From Rhodosalinus sediminis (lineage in GTDB: Bacteria; Pseudomonadota; Alphaproteobacteria; Rhodobacterales; Rhodobacteraceae): a stretch of DNA of 32,221 nt. The position numbers and the translations under genes were made by a program. The notes under the pieces were generated by a model, which saw only the letters and a list, made by a program, of their open reading frames with translations, was not told where the DNA came from and did not search any database. This document shows, in pieces, positions 14,581-24,253 of this stretch (position 1 is its first letter; each line of letters begins with the position of its first letter). The stretch lies in assembly GCF_003385555.1 (NCBI RefSeq), contig NZ_QOHR01000024.1, positions 1-32,221 on the forward strand, written 5' to 3'.

Positions 14581-15786
14581 ATGACACTGACGAGACGCAG
14601 CTTCCTCGCCACCGGCGCCGCCGCCTCCGCGGCGATCGGCGCGCCGATGGTCCTTCGCGCGCAGCCCTCGGAATACGTCTTCGGCGCGTCGCTGCCGATG
14701 ACCGGCCCCTTCGCGACCGCCGGCCAGCTCGTGGCGCCGACGCTCAAGATGTTCGAGGATCTCGCGAACGAGGACGGCGGCATCGGCGGCGTGCCGATCC
14801 GCACCACGGCGGAGGATTCGGGCTACATCCCCCAGAACGCGCTCGCCAACTACCAGCGCGCGCTCGCCACCGAGGAGAACCTCGTCTTCTACTACGGCGA
14901 TTCCACGGGCTTCATGAAGCTCGTCGCGCCCGAGCTCCGGGGCGAGAACGCGCGGCTGATGGGCTCGACCTCCTTCGCCTCCGAGCTCGCCGACCCGGAG
15001 AAGAACCCCTACCAGTATCTCGCCGGGCCGTCCTACGAGGACCAGTTCGACATCCTGCTCGAGAATATCGCCGCCGAGGGCGGCACGACGGTCGCCTTCG
15101 TCTACTCCAACACCGAGTTCGGCCGCGACCCGCTGGAGCGCGGCCGCGCCAAGGCCGCGGAACTCGGCATCGAGGTGGTGCTCGAGGAGAGCACCAAGGC
15201 GCAGGGCGCCGACATCCCGACCCATGTCACCAAGCTCGCGCAGGCGAACGCGGAATACTGCATCCTGCAGGGCTACGTCACCGGCGTCTGGCCGCAGCTC
15301 ATCGGCGGCGCGCGGCAGTTCGGCCTGCCGACGAAGTTCATGGGCACCTTCTGGGGCATGGAAAAGCTGATCGCGGACCGGGTCACGGCCGAGGCCGGCC
15401 CGTTCCTCGACGGCTACCTCGGCGTCATGCCCTATCGCTATTCCTACGACGCCGAGACCGCGCCGCGCTACGCGCGCTACGCCGAATACCAGAAGGCGAA
15501 CTTCGCAGGCACGCCGCTCGAGACCTATCTGCCGACCTGGGGGCTGCAGTCGCTCTGCGCGATGGAGCTCGGCCTCACCGCGCTGCGCCGGGTCCACGAA
15601 GAGGGCAAGGAGCTGACCGCCGACAACGCCGCCGAGGCGCTGGCCTCCATTCAGGACTGGGACTCGGGCGGCTTCTTCGGCGTGCCGGTCAGCATGGAGG
15701 GCAACAAGATCGGCACCGGCCGGGTCTATCGCTACGCGGCCGAGACCAATCTCTACACCCCCGCCTCGGACTGGTTCACCGTCTGA
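14581..15786 (+). CDS. ABC transporter substrate-binding protein (LivK/HAAT family)
   Basis: This 401-residue periplasmic binding protein has a twin-arginine export signal (TRRSFLATG, then a hydrophobic stretch, likely cut near LRAQ at about 28). The mature part is a type I periplasmic fold: FGASLPMTGPFATAG, then a GDSTGFMKLVAPEL region and SNTEFGRDPLERGRAKAAELG. It continues with HVTKLAQANAEYCILQGY and the final GNKIGTGRVYRYA. Family members bind amino acids, amides, urea or aromatic and short-chain carboxylates; the Gly/Ser binding loops are present but ligand identity cannot be read off. It sits between livM and livF. A strong palindrome follows the stop. Confidence 0.93.
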   Translation: MTLTRRSFLATGAAASAAIGAPMVLRAQPSEYVFGASLPMTGPFATAGQLVAPTLKMFEDLANEDGGIGGVPIRTTAEDSGYIPQNALANYQRALATEENLVFYYGDSTGFMKLVAPELRGENARLMGSTSFASELADPEKNPYQYLAGPSYEDQFDILLENIAAEGGTTVAFVYSNTEFGRDPLERGRAKAAELGIEVVLEESTKAQGADIPTHVTKLAQANAEYCILQGYVTGVWPQLIGGARQFGLPTKFMGTFWGMEKLIADRVTAEAGPFLDGYLGVMPYRYSYDAETAPRYARYAEYQKANFAGTPLETYLPTWGLQSLCAMELGLTALRRVHEEGKELTADNAAEALASIQDWDSGGFFGVPVSMEGNKIGTGRVYRYAAETNLYTPASDWFTV

Positions 15787-15793
15787 GCCGGGA

Positions 15794-15820
15794 AGGCCCG
15801 GGCCGGCCCGGCCCGGGCCT
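15794..15820 (+). terminator. Strong palindrome between the binding-protein gene and livF
   Basis: AGGCCCGGGCC (15794-15804) and GGCCCGGGCCT (15810-15820) form an 11-bp perfect stem with a 5-nt loop, 8 bases after the stop codon. No T-run follows. In binding-protein operons such a hairpin often protects the abundant upstream message and attenuates downstream expression, which would fit a binding protein made in excess over livF. Confidence 0.5.
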
Positions 15821-15825
15821 GCCTC

Positions 15826-15860
15826 CGGCGGGGATATTTGGGCCAAGAAGAAGGACCGGG
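15826..15860. repeat. Truncated dispersed repeat, copy C
   Basis: CGGCGGGGATATTTGGGCCA followed by AGAAGAAGGACCGGG corresponds to the right-hand half of copies D and E. The two hairpin modules (GAGGGGGC and TTGGCC) are absent. The AAGGA at 15851-15855 lies 8 bases before the GTG start of livF and appears to be its ribosome-binding site, so a repeat fragment has been taken into a translation start. Confidence 0.7.
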
Positions 15861-15863
15861 CGC

Positions 15864-16682
15864 GTGCTGACCATCGAGAACGTCGAGGTGACCTATCACC
15901 ACGTGGTGCAGGCCCTGCGGGGCCTCTCGCTCGAGGTGCCGGACGGGCGGATCGTCACGCTTCTGGGCACCAACGGGGCGGGCAAGACGACGACGCTCAA
16001 GGCGGCCTCGAACCTGCTCGGGCTCGAGAACGGCGCGGTGGGCGAGGGGCGCATCCTCTACCGCGGCCGCGACATCCGCGGCGTCGCGCCGGACCGGCTC
16101 GTGCAGGAGGGGCTCTTTCATGTGCGCGAGGGGCGGCGGATCTTCGCGGAGATGACCGTCGAGGACAATCTCGTGGCGGCGAGCTACGCGCTCGACCGGC
16201 GCGACGCGCGGGCCGATTACGACCGGGTCTGGGACTTCTTCCCGGTGCTGAAGGAGCGGCGCCGGCAGGTGGCGGGCTATCTCTCGGGGGGCGAGCAGCA
16301 GATGCTCGCCTTCGGGCGGGCGATGATCGCGCGGCCCCGGCTCATCCTGATGGACGAACCCTCGCTCGGGCTCGCGCCCAAGGTGGTGGAGGAGATCTTC
16401 GCCACGATCCGGCGGCTCAACGCCGAGGACGGGGTGACGCTCCTCGTCGTGGAGCAGAACGCGGGCCTCGCCTTCTCGGTGGCCGACTACGGCTACATCA
16501 TGGAGCACGGGCAGATCGTGATGGAAGGCCCCACCGAAACGCTGCGCGACGACCCGGACATCCGGAGCTTCTACCTCGGCGTCGCGGAGGCGGGCGGGGG
16601 CGCGGGCAAGGACACGGGCGAGACGCGGCAGAGCTTTCGGGACGTGAAGCATTACAAGCGCCGCAAGCGCTGGCTGAGCTGA
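15864..16682 (+). CDS. livF: Branched-chain-type ABC transporter ATP-binding protein LivF
   Basis: The second ABC ATPase of the operon, 272 residues. Walker A LGTNGAGKTT, the signature LSGGEQQMLAFGRAM, Walker B LILMDEPSLGLAP, and the H-loop region VVEQNAGLAFSVADYGYIME are intact. The C-terminus is about 30 residues longer than E. coli LivF and is very basic (KHYKRRKRWLS), a tail that I associate with the liv operons carrying an acyl-CoA ligase. The start is GTG at 15864 with AAGGA from repeat copy C. The gene ends 10 bases before the ligase gene, so the two should be co-translated from one message. Confidence 0.93.
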   Translation: MLTIENVEVTYHHVVQALRGLSLEVPDGRIVTLLGTNGAGKTTTLKAASNLLGLENGAVGEGRILYRGRDIRGVAPDRLVQEGLFHVREGRRIFAEMTVEDNLVAASYALDRRDARADYDRVWDFFPVLKERRRQVAGYLSGGEQQMLAFGRAMIARPRLILMDEPSLGLAPKVVEEIFATIRRLNAEDGVTLLVVEQNAGLAFSVADYGYIMEHGQIVMEGPTETLRDDPDIRSFYLGVAEAGGGAGKDTGETRQSFRDVKHYKRRKRWLS

Positions 16683-16692
16683 GGAGCGCGCC

Positions 16693-18498
16693 ATGGCACG
16701 GAGCTTTCGCACGCAGGTGGAGATGATCGCGGGCCACGCCCGGGCCGCGCCCGACCGGGTGGCGATGCGCCAGAAGGAGCACGGCATCTGGCAGGAGCTC
16801 ACCTGGTCCGGGCTCGAGGAGGTGACGCGCGCGCTCGCCGCCGGGCTGATCGACCTCGGCGTGGCGCACGGGGCGCATTGCGGCATCCTCTCGGAGAACC
16901 GGCGGGACTGGGTGCTCGCGCAGTTCGCCGTCGCGACGGCCGGCGGCGTGGTGGTGGGCATGTATCCCACGAGCCCGGCGGCCGAGATCGAGCACCTCGT
17001 GACCGCCTCGGACACCGAGATCCTCTTCGTCGAGGATCAGGAGCAGCTCGACAAGATCGTGGAACTGCGGGGCCGCTTGCCGAAGCTGCGCCGGGTGATC
17101 GTCTTCGACCCGCGCGGCACGGGCGGGGTGAGCGACTACGGGCTCCTGAGCTTCGAGGCGCTTCTGGCGCGCGGCCGCGCCGTCGTGGCGGCGCAGGCCG
17201 ACGAGATCGCCCGGCGGCAGGGCCGGATCGCGGCGCACGACACGGCGATGATGGTCTTCACCTCGGGCTCCACGGGGCTGCCGAAGGCGGCGATGATCAG
17301 CCATGCGAACCTCTCGGGCGCCGCCGATTACTCGCGCGAGATCTTCGGCGATTTCCCGCCGGGCACCGACATCCTGAGCTACCTGCCGCTCTGCCACATC
17401 GCCGAGCAGAACGTGACGGTGATCAACGCGCTCGCCGGACAGATGGTGATGAACTTCGGGGAGAGCTTGCGCACCATCCGGCTCGACCTGCGCGACGTGG
17501 CGCCCGAGATCTTCTTCGGCGTGCCGCGCATCTGGGAGAAGACGCAGGCCGAGATCGGCGTGCAGGCGGCGACGGCGGGGCGGATCCGGCGGCCGCTGAC
17601 GCTGAAGGCGCTCGCGGTGGCGAAGGAGCTCGGCGCGAAGCGGCGCGACCGCTGGAGCCTCGGCGAGCGGCTGCGCTGGCGGCTCTGGGACCTGCTGATC
17701 TACCGCCACATCCGCGCCTACCTCGGGCTGTCGCGGTGTCGCGTCGCGGTGACGGCGGCGGCGCCGATCTCGGAGGATCTGCTGGCCTTCGTGCGCGGCA
17801 TCGGGATCAACGCGCGCGAGGCCTGGGGCATGTCGGAGACCACCGGCGCGGCGAGCATCCAGCCCGACTGGGGCTGTTCGGACGGGCGCGTGGGCCATTT
17901 CGTGGACGGGGTCGAGCACCGGATCGCGGAGGATGGGGAGCTCCTCGTGCGGGGGCCGATCGTCTTCGAGGGCTACTACCGCAACGAAGCGGCCACCGCC
18001 GAGACGCTGACCGCCGACGGGTGGCTCCACACCGGCGACGTAGCCGAGCACGCGCCCGACGGTTCCATCACGCTCGTGGACCGCAAGAAGGACATCATGA
18101 TCAACGCGGCCGGCAAGAATCTCTCGCCCTCGCTGATCGAGAACGTGATGAAGTCGAGCCCCTACATCAAGGAGTGCATCGTCATCGCCGACAAGCGCCA
18201 ATACGTCACGGCGCTGGTGCAGATCGACATGGACACGGTGCGCATCTGGGCCGAGAACCGGAAGCTCGCCTACACCACCTTCCGCTCGCTCGCGGAGAAC
18301 CCCGAGGTCGTGGCGCTGATCGACGCGGAGGTCGCGCGGCTCAACGCCAAGCTCGCGCGCGTCGAGCAGGTCAAGAAGGTCTGGCTCCTGCCCAAGGAGC
18401 TCGACCACGACGACGGCGAGGTGACGGCGACGATGAAGGTGCGCCGCGCCAGGATCCATCAGACCTACGCCCCCCAGATCGAGGCGCTCTACGCCTGA
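16693..18498 (+). CDS. AMP-forming acyl-CoA synthetase (long-chain or aryl acid type)
   Basis: A 601-residue ATP-dependent acid:CoA ligase of the ANL superfamily, which adenylates a carboxylate and forms its CoA thioester. Key elements are the phosphate loop TSGSTGLPK (residues 190-198), the AEQN/YLPLCH region, AWGMSETTG (A5 motif), GWLHTGD (A7), RKKDIMINAAGKNLSP (A8) and the catalytic Lys582 in TMKVRR. Length and the insert near 260-320 fit the long-chain FACS-like subfamily seen beside liv-type transporters. No signal peptide is visible. It lies 10 bases after livF and is the last gene of the operon; 3 bases after its stop the convergent nitroreductase-fold gene ends. The likely role is trapping imported acid as CoA ester; the acid is unknown. 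Confidence 0.92.
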   Translation: MARSFRTQVEMIAGHARAAPDRVAMRQKEHGIWQELTWSGLEEVTRALAAGLIDLGVAHGAHCGILSENRRDWVLAQFAVATAGGVVVGMYPTSPAAEIEHLVTASDTEILFVEDQEQLDKIVELRGRLPKLRRVIVFDPRGTGGVSDYGLLSFEALLARGRAVVAAQADEIARRQGRIAAHDTAMMVFTSGSTGLPKAAMISHANLSGAADYSREIFGDFPPGTDILSYLPLCHIAEQNVTVINALAGQMVMNFGESLRTIRLDLRDVAPEIFFGVPRIWEKTQAEIGVQAATAGRIRRPLTLKALAVAKELGAKRRDRWSLGERLRWRLWDLLIYRHIRAYLGLSRCRVAVTAAAPISEDLLAFVRGIGINAREAWGMSETTGAASIQPDWGCSDGRVGHFVDGVEHRIAEDGELLVRGPIVFEGYYRNEAATAETLTADGWLHTGDVAEHAPDGSITLVDRKKDIMINAAGKNLSPSLIENVMKSSPYIKECIVIADKRQYVTALVQIDMDTVRIWAENRKLAYTTFRSLAENPEVVALIDAEVARLNAKLARVEQVKKVWLLPKELDHDDGEVTATMKVRRARIHQTYAPQIEALYA

Positions 18499-18501
18499 GG
18501 C

Positions 18502-19443
18502 TCACGGCACGAGGACCTCGCCGACCGGGCGGCGCGGCGTGGCCGCGGGCGGGCCGTCGGGCCGGCCGAGGCGCAGGACGCTCTGCGGCAGCCCGGCGTC
18601 GCGCACCAGCGTCTGCACCCGCGGGCGCAGCGCGGCGACCTGCAGCGGCTGGTTGAGATAGCCCGCCTGTAGCCCGTCCCCGGCCGCGACGAGCAGGACA
18701 CGCGCGAGCGCCATGCCGGCGCGCAGCCAGTCGCGCGGCGTGTCGCCCTCGGTGCCGAGCACGGCGAGGCACGGCGCGGCGCGCGCGCGTTCGGCGTCCT
18801 GCGCGCCGATCCGGTCGCCCATGTCGAAATGGCGCACCGCGAAGCGCGCCACCGGCACCGCCACGCCCGGCATCGCGAGCCCGTCGCCCATGCGGCGCGG
18901 GTGCATCCACATGGCGAGTTCGCGGCGCCAGCGCGGATCGGCCCATTGCGTCGCGTCGCCCTCCGCGACGAGGTCGGCGAGCGCGGCGCGCAGCGAGTCG
19001 CTCTCGACCGGGGTGAGCCGCGCGCCCTCGGCCCCGGCCGCGGCGGCGAGGCGCTGCACGATCTCCGGCTCGACCGCCGCCCCCTCGAAATCGCCGCGAT
19101 GGGTTTGGCGCGCCCCGATGGCCGGCGCGAGCGCGGCGAGCGCGGGGTCCGCCGCCCCGCCGATCTCGACCGTGGCGAGCAGGTCGCTGTCGTCGCCCTC
19201 GGGCAGCAGCGTCACCTCCGCGCCGGCGCCCTGCCGCGCGACCGCGACGCGCAGGGTCAGCAGCGCCGCGCCGCAGCTCATGGTGAGCTCCCGGTCCTCC
19301 GGGTCGTTCACCGGCAGCGCGCGCGTCCGGTCGGCGCAGAGGCGCAGGCCGCCGTCCGCGCGCTCGAAGAGCCAGGGCTGCGTGTTGTGGCTCGAGGGCG
19401 CACGCACCGCCTCGGCCACGGCCCCGTCGATGTCGATGGGCAT
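18502..19443 (-). CDS. Acg-type nitroreductase-fold FMN-binding protein
   Basis: This 313-residue protein matches the Acg family, duplicated nitroreductase folds that bind FMN but often lack ordinary reductase activity. The N-terminus shows AVRAPSSHNTQPWLFE, the typical family signature, followed by two half-domains with RRELAMWMHPRRMGDGLAMPG near residue 175-195 and the C-terminal LLVAAGDGLQAGYLNQPLQV. It would be cytoplasmic; no signal or membrane helix is seen. The ATG at 19443 has GGAGG 6 bases upstream; the frame continues to 19503 without a site. The gene follows tgt after 79 bp on the same strand and may be co-transcribed. The physiological substrate is unknown; flavin sequestration was proposed for a mycobacterial relative. 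Confidence 0.85.
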   Translation of the reverse strand: MPIDIDGAVAEAVRAPSSHNTQPWLFERADGGLRLCADRTRALPVNDPEDRELTMSCGAALLTLRVAVARQGAGAEVTLLPEGDDSDLLATVEIGGAADPALAALAPAIGARQTHRGDFEGAAVEPEIVQRLAAAAGAEGARLTPVESDSLRAALADLVAEGDATQWADPRWRRELAMWMHPRRMGDGLAMPGVAVPVARFAVRHFDMGDRIGAQDAERARAAPCLAVLGTEGDTPRDWLRAGMALARVLLVAAGDGLQAGYLNQPLQVAALRPRVQTLVRDAGLPQSVLRLGRPDGPPAATPRRPVGEVLVP

Positions 19444-19522
19444 GCCGGTCCTCCGTCGTCCGCTCGGTGCGTCTATTGTGGCACACCTGTGGCGGGCCGA
19501 CATTGACGCAAGGCAAAGGCGC

Positions 19523-21780
<2,258 letters not shown>

Positions 21781-21847
21781 GCCGCGCAGCCGCCCGCGAC
21801 CGGCGCGGCGCGCGCGCGGCCCGGTTGGCCGGGGCGCCCGCCGCGGC

Positions 21848-21876
21848 TGGCCATCGCGGTGCCGACACACTAGCTT
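21848..21876 (+). promoter_or_regulatory. Candidate promoter of cobT
   Basis: TGGCCA (21848-21853) and TAGCTT (21871-21876) are 17 bases apart and precede the cobT start by about 30 bases. The spacing and -10 form resemble other candidates here, though the -35 is weak. It would let cobT be expressed partly independently of cobS. Confidence 0.3.
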
Positions 21877-21905
21877 CGCGGCAAGGCTCACGCCGGGACG
21901 GACGC

Positions 21906-23774
21906 ATGACCAAGACCTCGGACAACCCCGCCGATCCCTTCAAGAAGGCGCTCGCCGAAGCGACCAAGGTGATGGCGCACGACCCGGATCTCACGGTGAG
22001 CTACTCCGTGGACCCGGCGGGCGTCTCGGGCGACACCATGCGCCTGCCGCAGGTCAGCCGCCGCATGACCCAGGACGAGGTGCTCGTCGCGCGCGGCACC
22101 GCCGACGCCCTCGCGCTGCACCGGCGCTACCACGACGCGGGCACCCACGCGCGCTACGCGCCCCGGGGCGAGATGGCGCGCGAGCTCTACGAGGCGATGG
22201 AGACCGCCCGCTGCGAGGCGATGGGCGCGCGCGACATGCCCGGCACCGCCAAGAACATCGACGCGCGCATCGGCGCGGAGGCGGCGCGGCGCGGCTACGA
22301 CGGCATCGCCGACGCCTCCGACGCGCCGCTGCCGGTGGCGGCGGGCTACCTGATCCGCCACCTCGCCACCGGCCGCGAACTGCCCGAGGCGGCGCGCAAC
22401 GTCATGGACCTCTGGCGCGGCTACATCGAGGAACAGGCCGGCGCCACGCTGGAGGAGCTGCAGGACACGCTCGCCGATCAGGGCGACTTCGCGCGTTTCG
22501 CCCGCAAGGTGATCGAGGATCTGGGCTACGGCGACCAGCTCGGCGAGGACCCCGACCTCGAGGAGGACGAGCAGGACGAGGCCGAGGAGAGCGCCGAGGA
22601 GAACGAGCCCGACAGCGCCGGCGAGGAGGAGAGCGGCGAGGAGTCCGAGGCCGCGCCCGAGGAAAGCCAGGAGGAGACGCAGGACGAGAGCCAGGCGCAG
22701 GTGAGCATGGAGGAGCTCGCCGACGAGGAGCAGGGCGAGGAGAGCGAGCTGCCCGAGGGCGAGGCGCCGCAGGAGCCGCCCCCGCCCCCCGCCGTCTCCG
22801 AGGCGGACCCCGGCTACCGCGTCTTCGACCGCGCCCACGACGAGGAGATCGGCGCGCAGGATCTCGCCGACCCCGTGGAGCTCGAGCGGCTGCGCGCCTA
22901 TCTCGACCAGCAGCTCGAACCGCTGAAGGGCGCGGTGGGGCGGCTCGCCAACAAGCTCCAGCGCCGGCTTCAGGCGCAGCAGAACCGCAGCTGGGAGTTC
23001 GACCGCGAGGAGGGCATCCTCGACGCGGGCCGCCTCGCGCGGGTGGTGGCGAACCCGACGACGCCGCTCTCGTTCAAGGTCGAGAAGGACACCGAGTTCC
23101 GCGACACGGTGGTCACCCTCCTGCTCGACAACTCGGGCTCGATGCGCGGACGCCCGATCTCGATCGCGGCGATCTGCGCCGACGTGCTCGCGCGGACGCT
23201 CGAGCGCTGCTCGGTGAAGGTCGAGATCCTCGGCTTCACCACCCGCGCCTGGAAGGGCGGGCAGAGCCGGGAGGCCTGGCTCGCGGAGGGCCGGCCGCTC
23301 GCGCCCGGGCGGCTGAACGACCTGCGCCACATCGTCTACAAGTCCGCCGACGCGCCCTGGCGCCGGGCGCGCGTGAACCTCGGGCTGATGATGAAGGAAG
23401 GCCTCCTGAAGGAGAACATCGACGGCGAGGCGCTGGAATGGGCGCACCGCCGCGTTGCCGGCCGACCCGAGGCGCGCAAGATCCTGATGGTGATCTCCGA
23501 CGGCGCGCCGGTGGACGATTCGACGCTCAGCGTGAACCCGGCGAACTACCTCGAGAAGCACCTGCGCGACGTGATCGCCATGGTCGAGCGCAAGAAGCAG
23601 ACGGAGCTCATCGCCATCGGCATCGGCCACGACGTGACCCGCTACTACAAGCGCGCGGTGACGATCACCGACGTCGAACAGCTCGCCGGCGCGATGACCG
23701 AACAGCTCGCCGGGCTCTTCGACAGCGACCCGCGCGCCCGGGCCCGCGTCATGGGCATCCGCAACGCGGGTTGA
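21906..23774 (+). CDS. cobT: Aerobic cobaltochelatase subunit CobT
   Basis: CobT partners CobS in the chelatase ring, providing the integrin-like domain that contacts CobN. The 622-residue protein has an N-terminal helical domain (about 1-215), an extremely acidic linker (about 215-300, runs of E and D with QEETQDES-like repeats and a PPPPP patch near its end), then a coiled segment. The C-terminal von Willebrand A domain has the MIDAS motif DNSGSM near residue 408 and the partner loop ISDGAP. Such acidic linkers are normal for CobT. The ATG at 21906 gives [16 protein letters not shown]. The open frame continues upstream through cobS only as a shadow. A GC hairpin follows the stop. Confidence 0.96.
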   Translation: MTKTSDNPADPFKKALAEATKVMAHDPDLTVSYSVDPAGVSGDTMRLPQVSRRMTQDEVLVARGTADALALHRRYHDAGTHARYAPRGEMARELYEAMETARCEAMGARDMPGTAKNIDARIGAEAARRGYDGIADASDAPLPVAAGYLIRHLATGRELPEAARNVMDLWRGYIEEQAGATLEELQDTLADQGDFARFARKVIEDLGYGDQLGEDPDLEEDEQDEAEESAEENEPDSAGEEESGEESEAAPEESQEETQDESQAQVSMEELADEEQGEESELPEGEAPQEPPPPPAVSEADPGYRVFDRAHDEEIGAQDLADPVELERLRAYLDQQLEPLKGAVGRLANKLQRRLQAQQNRSWEFDREEGILDAGRLARVVANPTTPLSFKVEKDTEFRDTVVTLLLDNSGSMRGRPISIAAICADVLARTLERCSVKVEILGFTTRAWKGGQSREAWLAEGRPLAPGRLNDLRHIVYKSADAPWRRARVNLGLMMKEGLLKENIDGEALEWAHRRVAGRPEARKILMVISDGAPVDDSTLSVNPANYLEKHLRDVIAMVERKKQTELIAIGIGHDVTRYYKRAVTITDVEQLAGAMTEQLAGLFDSDPRARARVMGIRNAG

Positions 23775-23780
23775 GCGGCC

Positions 23781-23799
23781 GGCGCGGGGGCGCCGCGCC
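23781..23799 (+). terminator. Hairpin after cobT
   Basis: GGCGCGG (23781-23787) pairs with CCGCGCC (23793-23799) around a 5-nt loop, 6 bases after the cobT stop. It has no U-tract, as with most hairpins in this GC-rich window. Confidence 0.4.
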
Positions 23800-23806
23800 G
23801 TCGCCT

Positions 23807-24005
23807 GCCCCGGCGTGATCGGTGCGTGCAGAGCCCGCCCCCGCGATGAGCGTACGCCGTCGGGTGTGTGATCTCACGCGCCAGACGGGGCCGGGATCGC
23901 GCCGGGATCGGCTGCCGTGCCGTCCCGACCGCGCTCATGGCGCGAAACACGCCACACGCACCGCCGCCCCGGCGTGATCGGTGCGCGCAGAGCACACACC
24001 CGACG
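23807..24005. repeat. Direct and inverted repeat cluster
   Basis: GCCCCGGCGTGATCGGTGCG followed by TGCAGAGC (23807-23834) is repeated at 23966-23993 with one change (C for the first T of TGCAGAGC). In addition CGTCGGGTGTGTG (23858-23870) is the exact reverse complement of CACACACCCGACG (23993-24005). The direct copies are 159 bases apart, and the inverted arms begin 24 bases after the first copy and at the last base of the second. Confidence 0.75.
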
Positions 24006-24253
24006 GGGCCGACCGGCCCGTGCGCGCCGAGGGCGGCCCGGTGCACCCGATACCCGCGCCGCGGGGGGAGCGCACGCAACCGCACCCGCCCGGCGGCGCC
24101 CTCGATCGGGCGGGCGTCGGCCCATCACGCCGCCCCGGTCCCACCCCGCCCGCGCGACCGCCGGGCACCGAGCGGAGCCGAATTGCCGCGCGGGCTTGCA
24201 TCCGGGCGCGGCTCGCTGTTCCTTCACGCCATCCGGAAACCGGGGAGCGCCGC

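Larger units (their letters stand above)
23775..24253. other. Repeat-rich intergenic region between cobT and pepP
   Basis: I see no protein-coding gene with both a ribosome site and family resemblance in this 479-bp gap. It contains the cobT hairpin at 23781-23799, a 28-bp direct repeat, a 13-bp inverted repeat and a short tandem repeat (GCCGGGATCG at 23890-23899 and 23901-23910). GACGGGGCCG also occurs twice (23884-23893 and 24002-24011). TTGCAT near 24196 could be a -35 for pepP but lacks a good -10. Confidence 0.55.

Noticed and set aside
22560-22800. Acidic low-complexity part of cobT as a frameshift or foreign insertion
   Set aside because: Highly acidic linkers between the helical and von Willebrand A domains are normal for CobT, and the frame stays open on both sides.
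23807-24005. CRISPR array
   Set aside because: Only two copies of the 28-bp repeat are present, 159 bases apart, with no regular spacers and no cas genes.
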